From the NCBI GenBank assembly GCA_040905285.1, contig JBBDRV010000096.1, forward strand, positions 1 through 7,673: DNA of 7,673 bases. The letters are read 5' to 3'. The notes beneath the pieces were generated by a model. That model made no database searches. It was not told the origin of the DNA and saw only the letters and a list, made by a program, of their open reading frames with translations. The DNA is from JBBDRV01 sp040905285 (GTDB lineage Bacteria > Bacteroidota > Rhodothermia > Balneolales > Balneolaceae). This document shows, one piece after another, positions 1-6,350 of the stretch. How positions within the stretch are numbered: the stretch's first letter is position 1; each line of letters opens with the position of its first letter. A program made the position numbers and the translations under genes.

Positions 1-285
1 CGGAATACCCGTTTTGCCTGGATTACCATCAATGGGAATCTGAACCAGACGGGTACTATTCGTTTTACTCCACTTGACAGCGGAGAGCGAACCCGGGTGG
101 ATTTTTCACTGGACTATCGTACGTTTTACGGGGAACCGGACGAGGATCTTGCGAAATTCATTGAAAATCTGCCTGATCAATTAAAAAAGGACCTGTCCAG
201 GTTCAAGGAACTTGCCGAGAACGGTACTTTCAAGGAAGCCGGAAGCGAAGATGAGAAAACCTCTGAAAGTGAAGTGACTGTTTAA
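1..285 (+). CDS. SRPBCC (START-like) family protein, C-terminal part
   Basis: Open from the first base in frame 1 to the TAA at 283-285, giving 94 visible residues; the start lies outside the window. The visible part reads as the end of a cyclase/dehydrase-type SRPBCC domain: an early Trp and Asn-Gly (WITINGN), then a beta-rich stretch with GTIRFTPL, the family-like RTRVDFSLDY strand, and a last amphipathic helix ending in DLSRFKELAE. That helix, with its RFK core, closes the hydrophobic cavity in this fold. The tail after it is acidic and rich in Ser/Thr/Glu and is probably disordered. These domains bind hydrophobic ligands or act as small-molecule cyclases, and many family members have no known substrate, so no specific function is claimed. 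A GTG at 97 could be taken as a start, but the domain clearly runs upstream of it, so it is internal. The next gene starts 218 nt downstream, so the two need not share an operon. Confidence 0.72.
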   Translation, partial: RNTRFAWITINGNLNQTGTIRFTPLDSGERTRVDFSLDYRTFYGEPDEDLAKFIENLPDQLKKDLSRFKELAENGTFKEAGSEDEKTSESEVTV

Positions 286-287
286 TC

Positions 288-311
288 TCGTTGCTTAAAT
301 CGTTGCTACTC
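288..311. repeat. 12-bp imperfect tandem duplication
   Basis: TCGTTGCT occurs at 288-295 and again at 300-307, a period of 12. The last four bases of the two units differ. It sits directly after the stop codon of the SRPBCC gene. The match is short enough that chance is possible. Confidence 0.4.
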
Positions 312-357
312 TATCCGTGGACATCTTTCGGATATGCTTCAGCCCCTGATTTCCTGA

Positions 358-385
358 TTCAGCAGGAACTCTTCAGCAGGAACTC
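358..385. repeat. 14-bp perfect tandem duplication
   Basis: TTCAGCAGGAACTC occurs twice back to back, at 358-371 and 372-385, with no mismatch. The identity suggests a recent slippage or duplication event in non-coding DNA. No function is evident. Confidence 0.85.
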
Positions 386-503
386 ACCGCTCCGGACATG
401 TGGAATGGAGTTACGGAAATGGCTATTCGGATGATGCACTCAGCTCCATGGGGAATGACGCGGTGAGCTGACTGCAACATACTCTACCCTAAGACTATCA
501 GAT

Positions 504-1358
504 ATGGTGAACTTCAGGGACTTTGTCACGTCCGGTAAAGCAAAGGAACCTCATTACCTGGTCATAGGCCATCCTGTCGGTCACAGTCTTTCGCCCAGGA
601 TGCACAGAAAAGCCTTACGGCATCACCGCCTTGACGGAGACTACCTGGCTGTTGACCTGTTTCCGGGAGACCTGACCCGGTTTACATCATGGATTAACCG
701 GGATGAGTTTCTCGGTTCAAACATCACTATTCCCTACAAGAGGGAATTCCTGTCTGTTGTCGACCGGCTGGATAAAACTGCAAAAGCAGCAGGGGCTATA
801 AATACCATTGTAAAGCGGGAAGGGGAGCTCGTGGGGTATAATACAGATGTAGACGGATTTCGGCTGCCGCTGGAGTCCTGGAGAGATCAGCTTGAAGGGG
901 AATCGGTAATCGTGTTCGGCAGCGGAGGGGCCAGTCGGGCCGTGAACCATGCACTGGGGCAACTTGGCGCAGGACAGATAATCGTGGTTTCACGTAATCC
1001 GGAAAATCTTGAAGCTTCAGATTTTATTCCATGCAATTATCAGAACTGGCAGGCCTTTGCGGAAGAAGCGGTTTTGCTGGTGAACAGCACTCCTCTTGGC
1101 ATGTATCCTGATATAAGTACGTCTCCGGTTGAAGACCGGGATGTTCATTTACTGAAAGACAGGATTTGCTATGACCTGGTTTACAACCCGCTACAGACCA
1201 AATTTCTGGACCAGGCAAATCAGGCCGGCGCCCGTGAAACCATCAGGGGACTGGATATGTTTGTCAGTCAGGGGGGGCGTTCGTTTGAACTCTGGACAGG
1301 CAAACGGTTTCCGGAAGAGATAATGAAATTCATGGAGACGGAACTCTCAAAAAAGTGA
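504..1358 (+). CDS. aroE: Shikimate dehydrogenase (NADP+)
   Basis: 284 residues, the usual length for AroE, which reversibly reduces 3-dehydroshikimate to shikimate with NADPH in cytosolic aromatic amino acid synthesis. The N-terminal substrate domain carries GHPVGHSLSPRMH (22-34; the SLS serines contact shikimate), NITIPYK with the catalytic Lys79, AGAINT with Asn100, and GYNTDVDGF with the catalytic Asp115. The nucleotide domain has the glycine loop FGSGGASRA (138-146) and VVSRN (161-165), whose Arg fits binding of the NADP 2'-phosphate. Then follow NSTPLGMYP (194-202), DLVYNPLQT (224-232) and GLDMFVSQGG (249-258) with the conserved C-terminal Gln. All key residues are present. The ATG at 504 is followed by a second possible start, GTG at 507; neither has a visible ribosome binding site. 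Its stop overlaps the start of the next gene by one base, so the pair is probably translationally coupled. Confidence 0.96.
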   Translation: MVNFRDFVTSGKAKEPHYLVIGHPVGHSLSPRMHRKALRHHRLDGDYLAVDLFPGDLTRFTSWINRDEFLGSNITIPYKREFLSVVDRLDKTAKAAGAINTIVKREGELVGYNTDVDGFRLPLESWRDQLEGESVIVFGSGGASRAVNHALGQLGAGQIIVVSRNPENLEASDFIPCNYQNWQAFAEEAVLLVNSTPLGMYPDISTSPVEDRDVHLLKDRICYDLVYNPLQTKFLDQANQAGARETIRGLDMFVSQGGRSFELWTGKRFPEEIMKFMETELSKK

Positions 1359-2101
1359 TGGAATTGCAACGCGTTGGCATTTATTCGCCGTATATGAATC
1401 TGGATGGCTGGTTTACGCAGAAAAACGCAGACAACATTAACGAAAACGGGGTTATCAGCGGACTAAACTGCGGGTGGAATACGAAAGCGCCGGAAGGGGA
1501 GACCGAGAACAACCGTCAGCGTCTGTACAATGAACTGGGATTGGATCCGGACAGAGTGGCCCATGCCGGACAGGTGCATGGCGACAGTGTGAAAGTAGTG
1601 ACCAAAGCCGGTATGCATCCCCGGACAGATGCGATGATTACTGTAACCCGCGGGGTTGCTCTTGCCATACAGGTAGCGGACTGTGCGGCTGTATTGCTGG
1701 CGGATCCGGAAAGTCATGTCACAGGCGCGATCCATGCCGGATGGCGGGGGGCGGCCGCGAACATTGTGCCCAAGACAATCCAGAAAATGACCCGTACCGC
1801 CTCTGCCCGTCCGGAGGATATGCTGGTTTATATCGCACCCTGCATCAGTCAGCACTATTTTGAAGTGGGCCCGGACGTGGCCTCGCTGTTCCCCGGACAG
1901 TTTGTCAACACCGCTTCATTCTCCAAACCCCATATAGACCTGAGGGGATTTATCCATCAGCAGCTTCTGGATGCCGGCATACCGGAAAAACAGATTGAGA
2001 TCGATCCGGGATGTACCTTCCGGGATGCTCCGCTATACTATTCCTACCGCAGGGAACAAGAAGATGCGGGGCGCATGCTGGCGATTATCCGGCTGAAATA
2101 G
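1358..2101 (+). CDS. pgeF: YfiH/PgeF family laccase-domain protein (purine nucleoside phosphorylase-like)
   Basis: 247 residues from the ATG at 1358, which overlaps the aroE stop by one base (TGATG). A GTG at 1355 is an equally open start adding one residue. The family-defining parts are all there: SGLNCGWNT near 35, AGQVHGDSV with His74, LAIQVADCAAVLLAD with Cys109, and AIHAGWRG with His126. These His/Cys/His residues form the zinc or copper site. They are followed by YIAPCIS, FEVGPDV, IDLRGF and a C-terminal CTFRDAPLYYSYRREQEDAGR. Such proteins have been called polyphenol oxidases or multicopper oxidoreductases. Later work on the family showed adenosine and purine nucleoside phosphorylase/deaminase activity, and a role in peptidoglycan precursor editing for E. 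coli PgeF. The substrate here cannot be read from sequence. Coupling to aroE suggests a shared transcript, not a shared pathway. Confidence 0.9.
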   Translation: MELQRVGIYSPYMNLDGWFTQKNADNINENGVISGLNCGWNTKAPEGETENNRQRLYNELGLDPDRVAHAGQVHGDSVKVVTKAGMHPRTDAMITVTRGVALAIQVADCAAVLLADPESHVTGAIHAGWRGAAANIVPKTIQKMTRTASARPEDMLVYIAPCISQHYFEVGPDVASLFPGQFVNTASFSKPHIDLRGFIHQQLLDAGIPEKQIEIDPGCTFRDAPLYYSYRREQEDAGRMLAIIRLK

Positions 2102-2148
2102 GCCGGTGGTCCTGCGTGCTGAAAGGCCGGTGATCGTGCATGCAGAAA
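2101..2148. repeat. 24-bp imperfect tandem duplication after pgeF
   Basis: The unit at 2101-2124 (starting GGCCGGTG, ending CTGAAA) is repeated at 2125-2148 with 20 of 24 positions identical. The four differences are at unit positions 9, 12, 16 and 20. The first unit begins on the last base of the pgeF stop codon. The last codons of pgeF also end in GGCTGAAA, resembling the tail of the unit, so the array may have grown from the gene's 3' end. The four substitutions imply it is older than the perfect repeat at 358-385. Confidence 0.8.
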
Positions 2149-2226
2149 ACACCCGGCAGGCGGGAAATAGAAATGAGCATTCCGGTAAATGTTTTTTATT
2201 TTGGGGTTCATCAATAAATAAAGAAT
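2149..2226. other. Gap upstream of dxr with weak AT-rich hairpin
   Basis: A weak hairpin is possible: AAATAGAAA at 2165-2173 with the T-rich stretch 2193-2201 (one G-U pair), topped by CATT 2178-2181 with AATG 2188-2191. It has no following U-run, so it is a poor terminator candidate. TATTTTGG at 2197-2204 partly matches the Bacteroidota -7 element (TAnnTTTG), but no clear -33 TTG sits at the right distance. Any promoter for the dxr cluster would have to lie here or further upstream. None is firmly visible. Confidence 0.25.
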
Positions 2227-3375
2227 TTGAAACATCGTAAATTATCTATTCTCGGGTCTACGGGTTCTATCGGGACTCAAACTCTTGAGATAGCTGAATC
2301 GCAGCCGGATTATTTTGATGTAACGGCACTGTCCGCACATTCCAACTGGAAGCTTCTGGCAGATCAGGCAAACAGGTTCAGACCTGACTATCTGCTTCTT
2401 TGCAATGAAGAATACAGGAGCTGTTTTGAAGAGAAACTTGAGTACAAGCCTCAACATGTTCTTTATAACCCGGCTGATCTTATCAAACTGGCTGTTATCG
2501 ATGAAGTTGATGTCGTGTTGAACAGTCTGGTGGGGTTTGCAGGATTCGAGCCCACTTGCGAGGCTCTGAAAGCAGGGAAGAGAGTTGCCCTGGCCAACAA
2601 GGAGTCTCTGGTCGTGGGCGGTGAAATAATAAACCGGTTGATCCGGAGTCATCCCGGCGGTCTGATACCCATTGATTCCGAACATTCTGCAATGCTTCAG
2701 TGCCTGGCGGGAGAGTCAAAAAAAGCCCTGCACAAAATCGTTATCACCGCCAGTGGCGGACCCTTCCTTGACTGGTCAGAGGACCGGATGTCTGCAATCC
2801 GGGTAGAAGATGCCCTGGACCATCCCAACTGGTCTATGGGTGCTAAAGTCACCATTGACTCTTCAACTCTGATGAACAAGGGACTGGAGATTATTGAAGC
2901 AAAATGGCTGTTCGATCTGCCTCTGGACAGAATCGAGCCCGTTATTCATCCGGAAAGCATTATACATTCTGTTATAGAATTTATTGACGGATCGTCCAAG
3001 GCACAGCTGGGGCCGCCTGATATGAAAGTGCCGATCATGTATGCATTGTCCTATCCGGACAGGGTTTTTCTGGACACACCGAGGATAGACTGGAAAACAA
3101 AACAGGCTTTTACTTTTGAACCTGTGGATTACGGCCGTTTTCCCTGTCTTAAACTGGCCATTGACGCGGGAACAGAGGGGGGATATGCACCGGCTGTATT
3201 GAACGCTTCCAATGAGGTTGCCGTGGATCGCTTTTTAAAAAGAGAAATTGATTATATTGACATCGCCAGAATTGTGGAGGGCTGCCTGGAGAAGATCACG
3301 GGTAATACGGATCTGACACCGGCCGCGTTACATGAAGTGGATCGGGAAACCCGCATCCTGGCAAACATAATCTGA
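2227..3375 (+). CDS. dxr: 1-deoxy-D-xylulose 5-phosphate reductoisomerase
   Basis: 382 residues, normal for Dxr/IspC, which converts DXP to 2-C-methyl-D-erythritol 4-phosphate with NADPH, the second step of the non-mevalonate isoprenoid pathway in the cytosol. The NADPH fold begins at once with KLSILGSTGSIGTQTLE (5-21). Then come NSLVGFAG (99-106), ALANKESLVVGG (121-132), and the metal ligands Asp150 and Glu152 in PIDSEHSA, with Glu221 in MNKGLEIIEAKW. The flexible loop is HPNWSMGAKVTIDSSTL (199-215), followed by HPESIIHSVIEF, PPDMKVPIMYALSYPDR and the late ASNEVAV. The start is TTG: in this frame a TAA at 2215-2217 leaves only ATA, AAG and AAT before TTG, so no ATG or GTG start is possible without losing the glycine motif. 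There is no clear Shine-Dalgarno. It heads a tight four-gene run with rseP 8 nt downstream. Confidence 0.96.
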   Translation: MKHRKLSILGSTGSIGTQTLEIAESQPDYFDVTALSAHSNWKLLADQANRFRPDYLLLCNEEYRSCFEEKLEYKPQHVLYNPADLIKLAVIDEVDVVLNSLVGFAGFEPTCEALKAGKRVALANKESLVVGGEIINRLIRSHPGGLIPIDSEHSAMLQCLAGESKKALHKIVITASGGPFLDWSEDRMSAIRVEDALDHPNWSMGAKVTIDSSTLMNKGLEIIEAKWLFDLPLDRIEPVIHPESIIHSVIEFIDGSSKAQLGPPDMKVPIMYALSYPDRVFLDTPRIDWKTKQAFTFEPVDYGRFPCLKLAIDAGTEGGYAPAVLNASNEVAVDRFLKREIDYIDIARIVEGCLEKITGNTDLTPAALHEVDRETRILANII

Positions 3376-3383
3376 TATATACT

Positions 3384-4721
3384 ATGGAATGGTTATTGGG
3401 AATATTGAGTACACTGGGCATCTTTGCAGCTGCCATATTTATTCTGGTCTTTTTTCATGAACTGGGACATTTTCTCGCTGCCAAATGGTTCAGGATGAGG
3501 GTAGACCAGTTCTCTATTGGGTTTCCCCCTAAACTTTTCGGTTTCAGGAAAGGAGAGACGGAATATGTACTGGGGGCAACTCCGCTTGGCGGATATGTGA
3601 AAATCGCCGGAATGATTGATGAAAGCATGGATACGGAGTTCATCGATCAGGCACCGAAAGAGGATGAATTTCGAAGCAAACCGGTCTGGCAGCGCATCAT
3701 AGTCATCCTTGCCGGCGTGATATTTAACGGTATTCTCGCCTTTGTCATCTATACCGGAATGACCTGGCACTATGGAGAGGATGTCCTGCCGATTGACGCA
3801 CTTGAGGGGATCTATATCCCCGAGAATACCCTGGCTGCTGAAATTGGGTTCAGAACCGGAGATCGCATCACCGGTGTGAACGGGCGCGAAGTGGACTATT
3901 TTAATCAGCTATTCAATCCGTCGGCCATCACAGGAAGAGATTTAAGTTTCAGGGTGGAACGGGATGGGGTGACGACGAATATTAAAGCCCCGGACAATTT
4001 CCTTGACCGGATCAATGATGACCAGTTTCTGAATATGAGCTGGGTACTTCCCAGCCGGATCGAGGCGGTTGTAGAAGGTTCTCCTGCCGAAAAAGCCGGT
4101 ATCAGGGAGGGCGACAGAATCGTTGCCTTCAATGGAGCTGAAATTGAATACTGGGTTCAGCTGACTGAAAAGATCAGTGAATCGGAAGGAGAAATCAGCC
4201 TGCAGGTCGAGCGAAACGGCGAGCGCCTGGATATGCAGCTGACACCGGACCAGGAAACAAATATGATCGGGATACAGGCGATCGATCTCAGGGAGTCCTT
4301 TAAACAACTGGACTACAACCTGGCCGGATCGGTTGTCGTGGGAGTGCGGGAAACCGGTGATACATTCACGGGTATTGTCCAGGGGCTCCGGAAGTTATTT
4401 ACGGGGGCGATTTCCGTGCGGGATAATCTCGGGGGACCTGTTGCAATTGCAAACGTCACGAAAGATGCTACCGAACATGGAGGTTGGCAGGGATTCTGGC
4501 GAATAACAGCATTCCTGAGTGTCACTCTGGCAATCATGAATATGCTTCCCATACCCGCACTTGACGGTGGACATTTTATGTTTCTGCTTTATGAAGGAAT
4601 AACCCGCCGGGAACCCTCAGCCAGGGTACGAATGGCCCTCCAGCAAATAGGGTTTATCCTGCTGATCGGAATTTTCATACTGGTGACTTTCAATGATATT
4701 CTGAGGACGATAGGAAACTGA
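3384..4721 (+). CDS. rseP: Site-2 protease family inner-membrane zinc metalloprotease (RseP-like)
   Basis: 445 residues, close to E. coli RseP (450). Membrane segment 1 (about 8-30) carries the zinc motif HELGH (His25, Glu26, His29). LGATPLGGYVKIAGM (63-77) matches the family's membrane re-entrant loop, and GVIFNGILAFVIY (111-123) is the conserved GxxxN segment in the second membrane span. Two PDZ domains follow, the first around 140-205 (GFRTGDRITGVNG) and the second around 225-290 (EGSPAEKAGIREGDRIVAFNG). The third zinc ligand is in NMLPIPALDGGH (386-397, Asp394), near the last membrane spans (about 373-392 and 420-438). RseP enzymes cut membrane-embedded segments of anti-sigma factors and leftover signal peptides; the substrates here are unknown. 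The start ATG lies 8 nt after dxr with no Shine-Dalgarno, so translation probably depends on the upstream gene. Linkage dxr-rseP is common in bacteria, although uppS, cdsA and bamA are not next to it in this window. Confidence 0.94.
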   Translation: MEWLLGILSTLGIFAAAIFILVFFHELGHFLAAKWFRMRVDQFSIGFPPKLFGFRKGETEYVLGATPLGGYVKIAGMIDESMDTEFIDQAPKEDEFRSKPVWQRIIVILAGVIFNGILAFVIYTGMTWHYGEDVLPIDALEGIYIPENTLAAEIGFRTGDRITGVNGREVDYFNQLFNPSAITGRDLSFRVERDGVTTNIKAPDNFLDRINDDQFLNMSWVLPSRIEAVVEGSPAEKAGIREGDRIVAFNGAEIEYWVQLTEKISESEGEISLQVERNGERLDMQLTPDQETNMIGIQAIDLRESFKQLDYNLAGSVVVGVRETGDTFTGIVQGLRKLFTGAISVRDNLGGPVAIANVTKDATEHGGWQGFWRITAFLSVTLAIMNMLPIPALDGGHFMFLLYEGITRREPSARVRMALQQIGFILLIGIFILVTFNDILRTIGN

Positions 4722-4724
4722 CGA

Positions 4725-5375
4725 ATGCTCGCAACCGAGGGATACTCTTCCATTACTGCTGTACTTCTTTTTTCGGGGCTGGTTGCATGGGCTGTTTCAT
4801 TTTTGGATCACTGGTCGGTGTATTTGATTTATCTGCTGTTGATTTCCCTTTGCGGTTTGATCATCTTTTTTTTTCGTGATCCCGAAAGGAAAACTCCTGA
4901 CGATCCTTTTCTGATCGTTTCACCGGCAGACGGCAGGATTGTTCTGGTTAAAGAGTCGGATGAACCGTCGTACCTGAAGCAAAAGGTTACACAGATCAGC
5001 ATTTTTCTCTCACCTCTGGATGTCCATGTGAACCGGGTGCCCGTTTCCGGAAAACTGGAGTACCTTGAGTATTTCCCGGGCACGTATCTGATGGCATGGG
5101 AAGATCATGCATCTGAACTCAATGAGCGGGCTCATTTCGGTGTACGCCATTCCAGCGGGGTTAAGATGATGTTTAAACAAATAACAGGTTTCCTGGCCAG
5201 GAGAATTGTCTTTCACATAAAGGAGGGCGAGGAACTGCATGCAGGTCAGCGGTTCGGAATTATGAAATTCGGGTCCAGGATGGATCTGCTGCTGCCTGCA
5301 GAAGTTCAGATAGATGTGAGGGAAGGGGACCGTACTGTAGCAGGTGAAACCATTTTGGGCAGAATACCAGCATGA
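4725..5375 (+). CDS. psd: Phosphatidylserine decarboxylase, short form
   Basis: 216 residues, matching the short bacterial Psd type and not the roughly 320-residue E. coli type. Two hydrophobic spans near the N-terminus (about 10-28 and 32-50) anchor it, followed by FFRDPER (49-55), typical of this subfamily. The catalytic region has VSPADGRIV (65-73, Asp69), SIFLSPLDVHVNRVPVSG (92-109, His101), and FGIMKFGSRMDLLLP (177-191). In the last, the chain is expected to cleave itself between Gly183 and Ser184, turning Ser184 into the pyruvoyl group. The enzyme decarboxylates phosphatidylserine to phosphatidylethanolamine at the membrane. It begins 3 nt after rseP; AGGAA at 4712-4716 may be a weak ribosome binding site. 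It overlaps pssA, the preceding step of the same pathway, by 4 nt. Confidence 0.95.
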   Translation: MLATEGYSSITAVLLFSGLVAWAVSFLDHWSVYLIYLLLISLCGLIIFFFRDPERKTPDDPFLIVSPADGRIVLVKESDEPSYLKQKVTQISIFLSPLDVHVNRVPVSGKLEYLEYFPGTYLMAWEDHASELNERAHFGVRHSSGVKMMFKQITGFLARRIVFHIKEGEELHAGQRFGIMKFGSRMDLLLPAEVQIDVREGDRTVAGETILGRIPA

Positions 5376-6226
5376 AATATCCGATACAAAAGCTTCAGGA
5401 ACTAAAACTCCGCCGGCGCAGGAGAAAACACAAGAGAAAGCGCAAGCGCAAACCCATTCCACGTCTTGTCGTACCGAGTTTTTTTACATTAATGAACCTG
5501 TTTTGCGGGTTTCTCTCCATATTGACAGTGGCGGAAGGCAATCTCGTTTTTGGAGCCTGGCTGATCGTCTTTGCCGGCCTGTTTGATTCTCTCGACGGTG
5601 TGGTTGCCCGCCTGACAAACGCCACCAGTCCATTCGGCTCGGAGCTTGATTCACTGAGCGACGTGGTTTCTTTCGGAGTCGCTCCCGGCTTTCTGATTTA
5701 CAGCTTCGCTTTGCATGAACTGGCGATTCTGGGAGTGATCCTCAGTTCGCTGCCGCCACTGTGCGGTGCTGTCCGGCTGGCCCGGTTTAATATTGACGCC
5801 AAGGACTTGTCATTCGAGGATTTTCGCGGTCTGCCGATTCCCAGCCAGGCCGTCATGCTGGTTGCCTTTGTGCTCACCTTCCTGAACAGGGGGGATCTGT
5901 TTTCCCAACTGCAGTTCGGTGTATCAACTGTGCTTGTACCGATTATCGTGCTGCTGTCATTTCTGATGTTGAGCACCATCCCCTTTGACAAGCTGCCCAG
6001 GTTCAACAAATTAACGTTCAAGTACAAGAAGGCCAAGTTTATGCAGTTCCTTGTCTACCTGTCCATGATTATCGTCTTCCAGGAATACGGCCTGATGATT
6101 GTTTTCAGTGTCTATATTATTAAAGGGTTGCTGATCGGCGGGTGGCTCTTCTGGAACGAACAGTTCGGGGATGAAGATGTGATGCCCCCGGAGGATCTGC
6201 CGCTTCGTCAGAACAGGGAATCCTGA
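5372..6226 (+). CDS. pssA: CDP-diacylglycerol-serine O-phosphatidyltransferase
   Basis: 284 residues. It makes phosphatidylserine from CDP-diacylglycerol and serine in the inner membrane, the substrate of the adjacent Psd. The CDP-alcohol phosphotransferase motif is complete at 72-97: Asp72, Asp75-Gly76, Ala79-Arg80, Gly89, Asp93 and Asp97. FRGLPIPSQA further on is typical of the PssA subgroup and argues against a PgsA assignment. Several hydrophobic membrane spans fill the rest. The start ATG overlaps the psd stop in an ATGA arrangement, indicating translational coupling. The N-terminus is remarkably basic: residues 12-28 are nearly all Lys, Arg or His, directly before the first membrane span, which would hold that end on the cytoplasmic side. 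The last 15 or so residues are acidic and polar. It is the last gene of the dxr cluster; no separate terminator follows until the trp leader terminator. Confidence 0.95.
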   Translation: MKYPIQKLQELKLRRRRRKHKRKRKRKPIPRLVVPSFFTLMNLFCGFLSILTVAEGNLVFGAWLIVFAGLFDSLDGVVARLTNATSPFGSELDSLSDVVSFGVAPGFLIYSFALHELAILGVILSSLPPLCGAVRLARFNIDAKDLSFEDFRGLPIPSQAVMLVAFVLTFLNRGDLFSQLQFGVSTVLVPIIVLLSFLMLSTIPFDKLPRFNKLTFKYKKAKFMQFLVYLSMIIVFQEYGLMIVFSVYIIKGLLIGGWLFWNEQFGDEDVMPPEDLPLRQNRES

Positions 6227-6237
6227 TAATTTTCCTG

Positions 6238-6268
6238 TTGCTTTTCATTCGTTCAACTTCTACTTTCT
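6238..6268 (+). promoter_or_regulatory. Candidate promoter for trpL-trpE (Bacteroidota-like)
   Basis: TTG at 6238-6240, then 20 nt, then TACTTTCT at 6261-6268, compared with the Bacteroidota pattern of a -33 TTG and a -7 TAnnTTTG. The -7 match is incomplete. Transcription would start near 6272, giving a very short leader before the ATG at 6279. A second partial match, TAATTTTC at 6227-6234, overlaps the pssA stop. Neither is secure; a promoter somewhere between the end of pssA and 6279 is inferred from the attenuator downstream. Confidence 0.25.
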
Positions 6269-6278
6269 TGTCAATATT

Positions 6279-6350
6279 ATGAAGGACCATGCAATTCATA
6301 TCGTCTGGTGGTGGAGCGGAAACACAACGACCGCAGCGGGCGAGCTATGA
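6279..6350 (+). CDS. trpL: trp operon leader peptide with three consecutive Trp codons
   Basis: A 23-codon ORF from ATG 6279 to TGA 6348-6350. It starts MKDHAIHIV, then has three TGG codons in a row at 6306-6314 (residues 10-12), then a short tail rich in Thr and Ala. Trp is the rarest amino acid in most proteins and three in a row in a tiny ORF directly upstream of trpE is the hallmark of a tryptophan attenuation leader, as in enterobacterial trpL (two Trp codons). The peptide itself has no expected function; its translation senses charged tRNA-Trp. No Shine-Dalgarno is seen before the ATG; the upstream sequence is rich in T and C. No other in-frame ATG, GTG or TTG stands close upstream. The stop codon sits 7 nt beyond the antiterminator arm 6333-6341, so a ribosome on the stop would cover that arm. 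Confidence 0.82.
   Translation: MKDHAIHIVWWWSGNTTTAAGEL

Larger units (their letters stand above)
286..503. other. Intergenic gap before aroE
   Basis: This 218-nt gap has no convincing gene. It holds two short tandem duplications (listed separately) and an 8-bp inverted repeat, CTCACCGC at 383-390 and GCGGTGAG at 460-467, separated by 69 nt. I see no hairpin followed by a T-run that would end the upstream gene, no clear sigma-70 or Bacteroidota-type promoter, and no Shine-Dalgarno sequence in front of aroE. A promoter for aroE is presumably here but cannot be placed. Confidence 0.5.

Noticed and set aside
398..466. 22-codon ORF with two Trp codons upstream of aroE, a possible second leader peptide
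   Set aside because: The Trp codons are far apart, no terminator or alternative pairing follows, and no ribosome binding site precedes it.
1463..1855. 130-codon minus-strand ORF opposite pgeF, and similar minus-strand ORFs elsewhere
   Set aside because: They lie opposite strongly conserved coding sequence, show no family motifs and look like antisense shadows.
2152..2164. CCCG/CGGG hairpin after pgeF as a terminator
   Set aside because: Only four pairs and no T-run directly after it.
3806..3821. GGGGAT/ATCCCC hairpin inside rseP
   Set aside because: Six pairs with a tetraloop are expected by chance in a window this size; no T-run follows and it lies in coding sequence.
5344..5586. 80-codon + strand ORF across the psd/pssA junction
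   Set aside because: It lies out of frame over two well-supported genes and shows no recognisable domain.
6252..6280. Sigma-70-like promoter, TTCAAC, 17 nt, TATTAT
   Set aside because: Transcription would begin after the leader ATG at 6279 and remove the start of trpL. The -35 match is only three of six.
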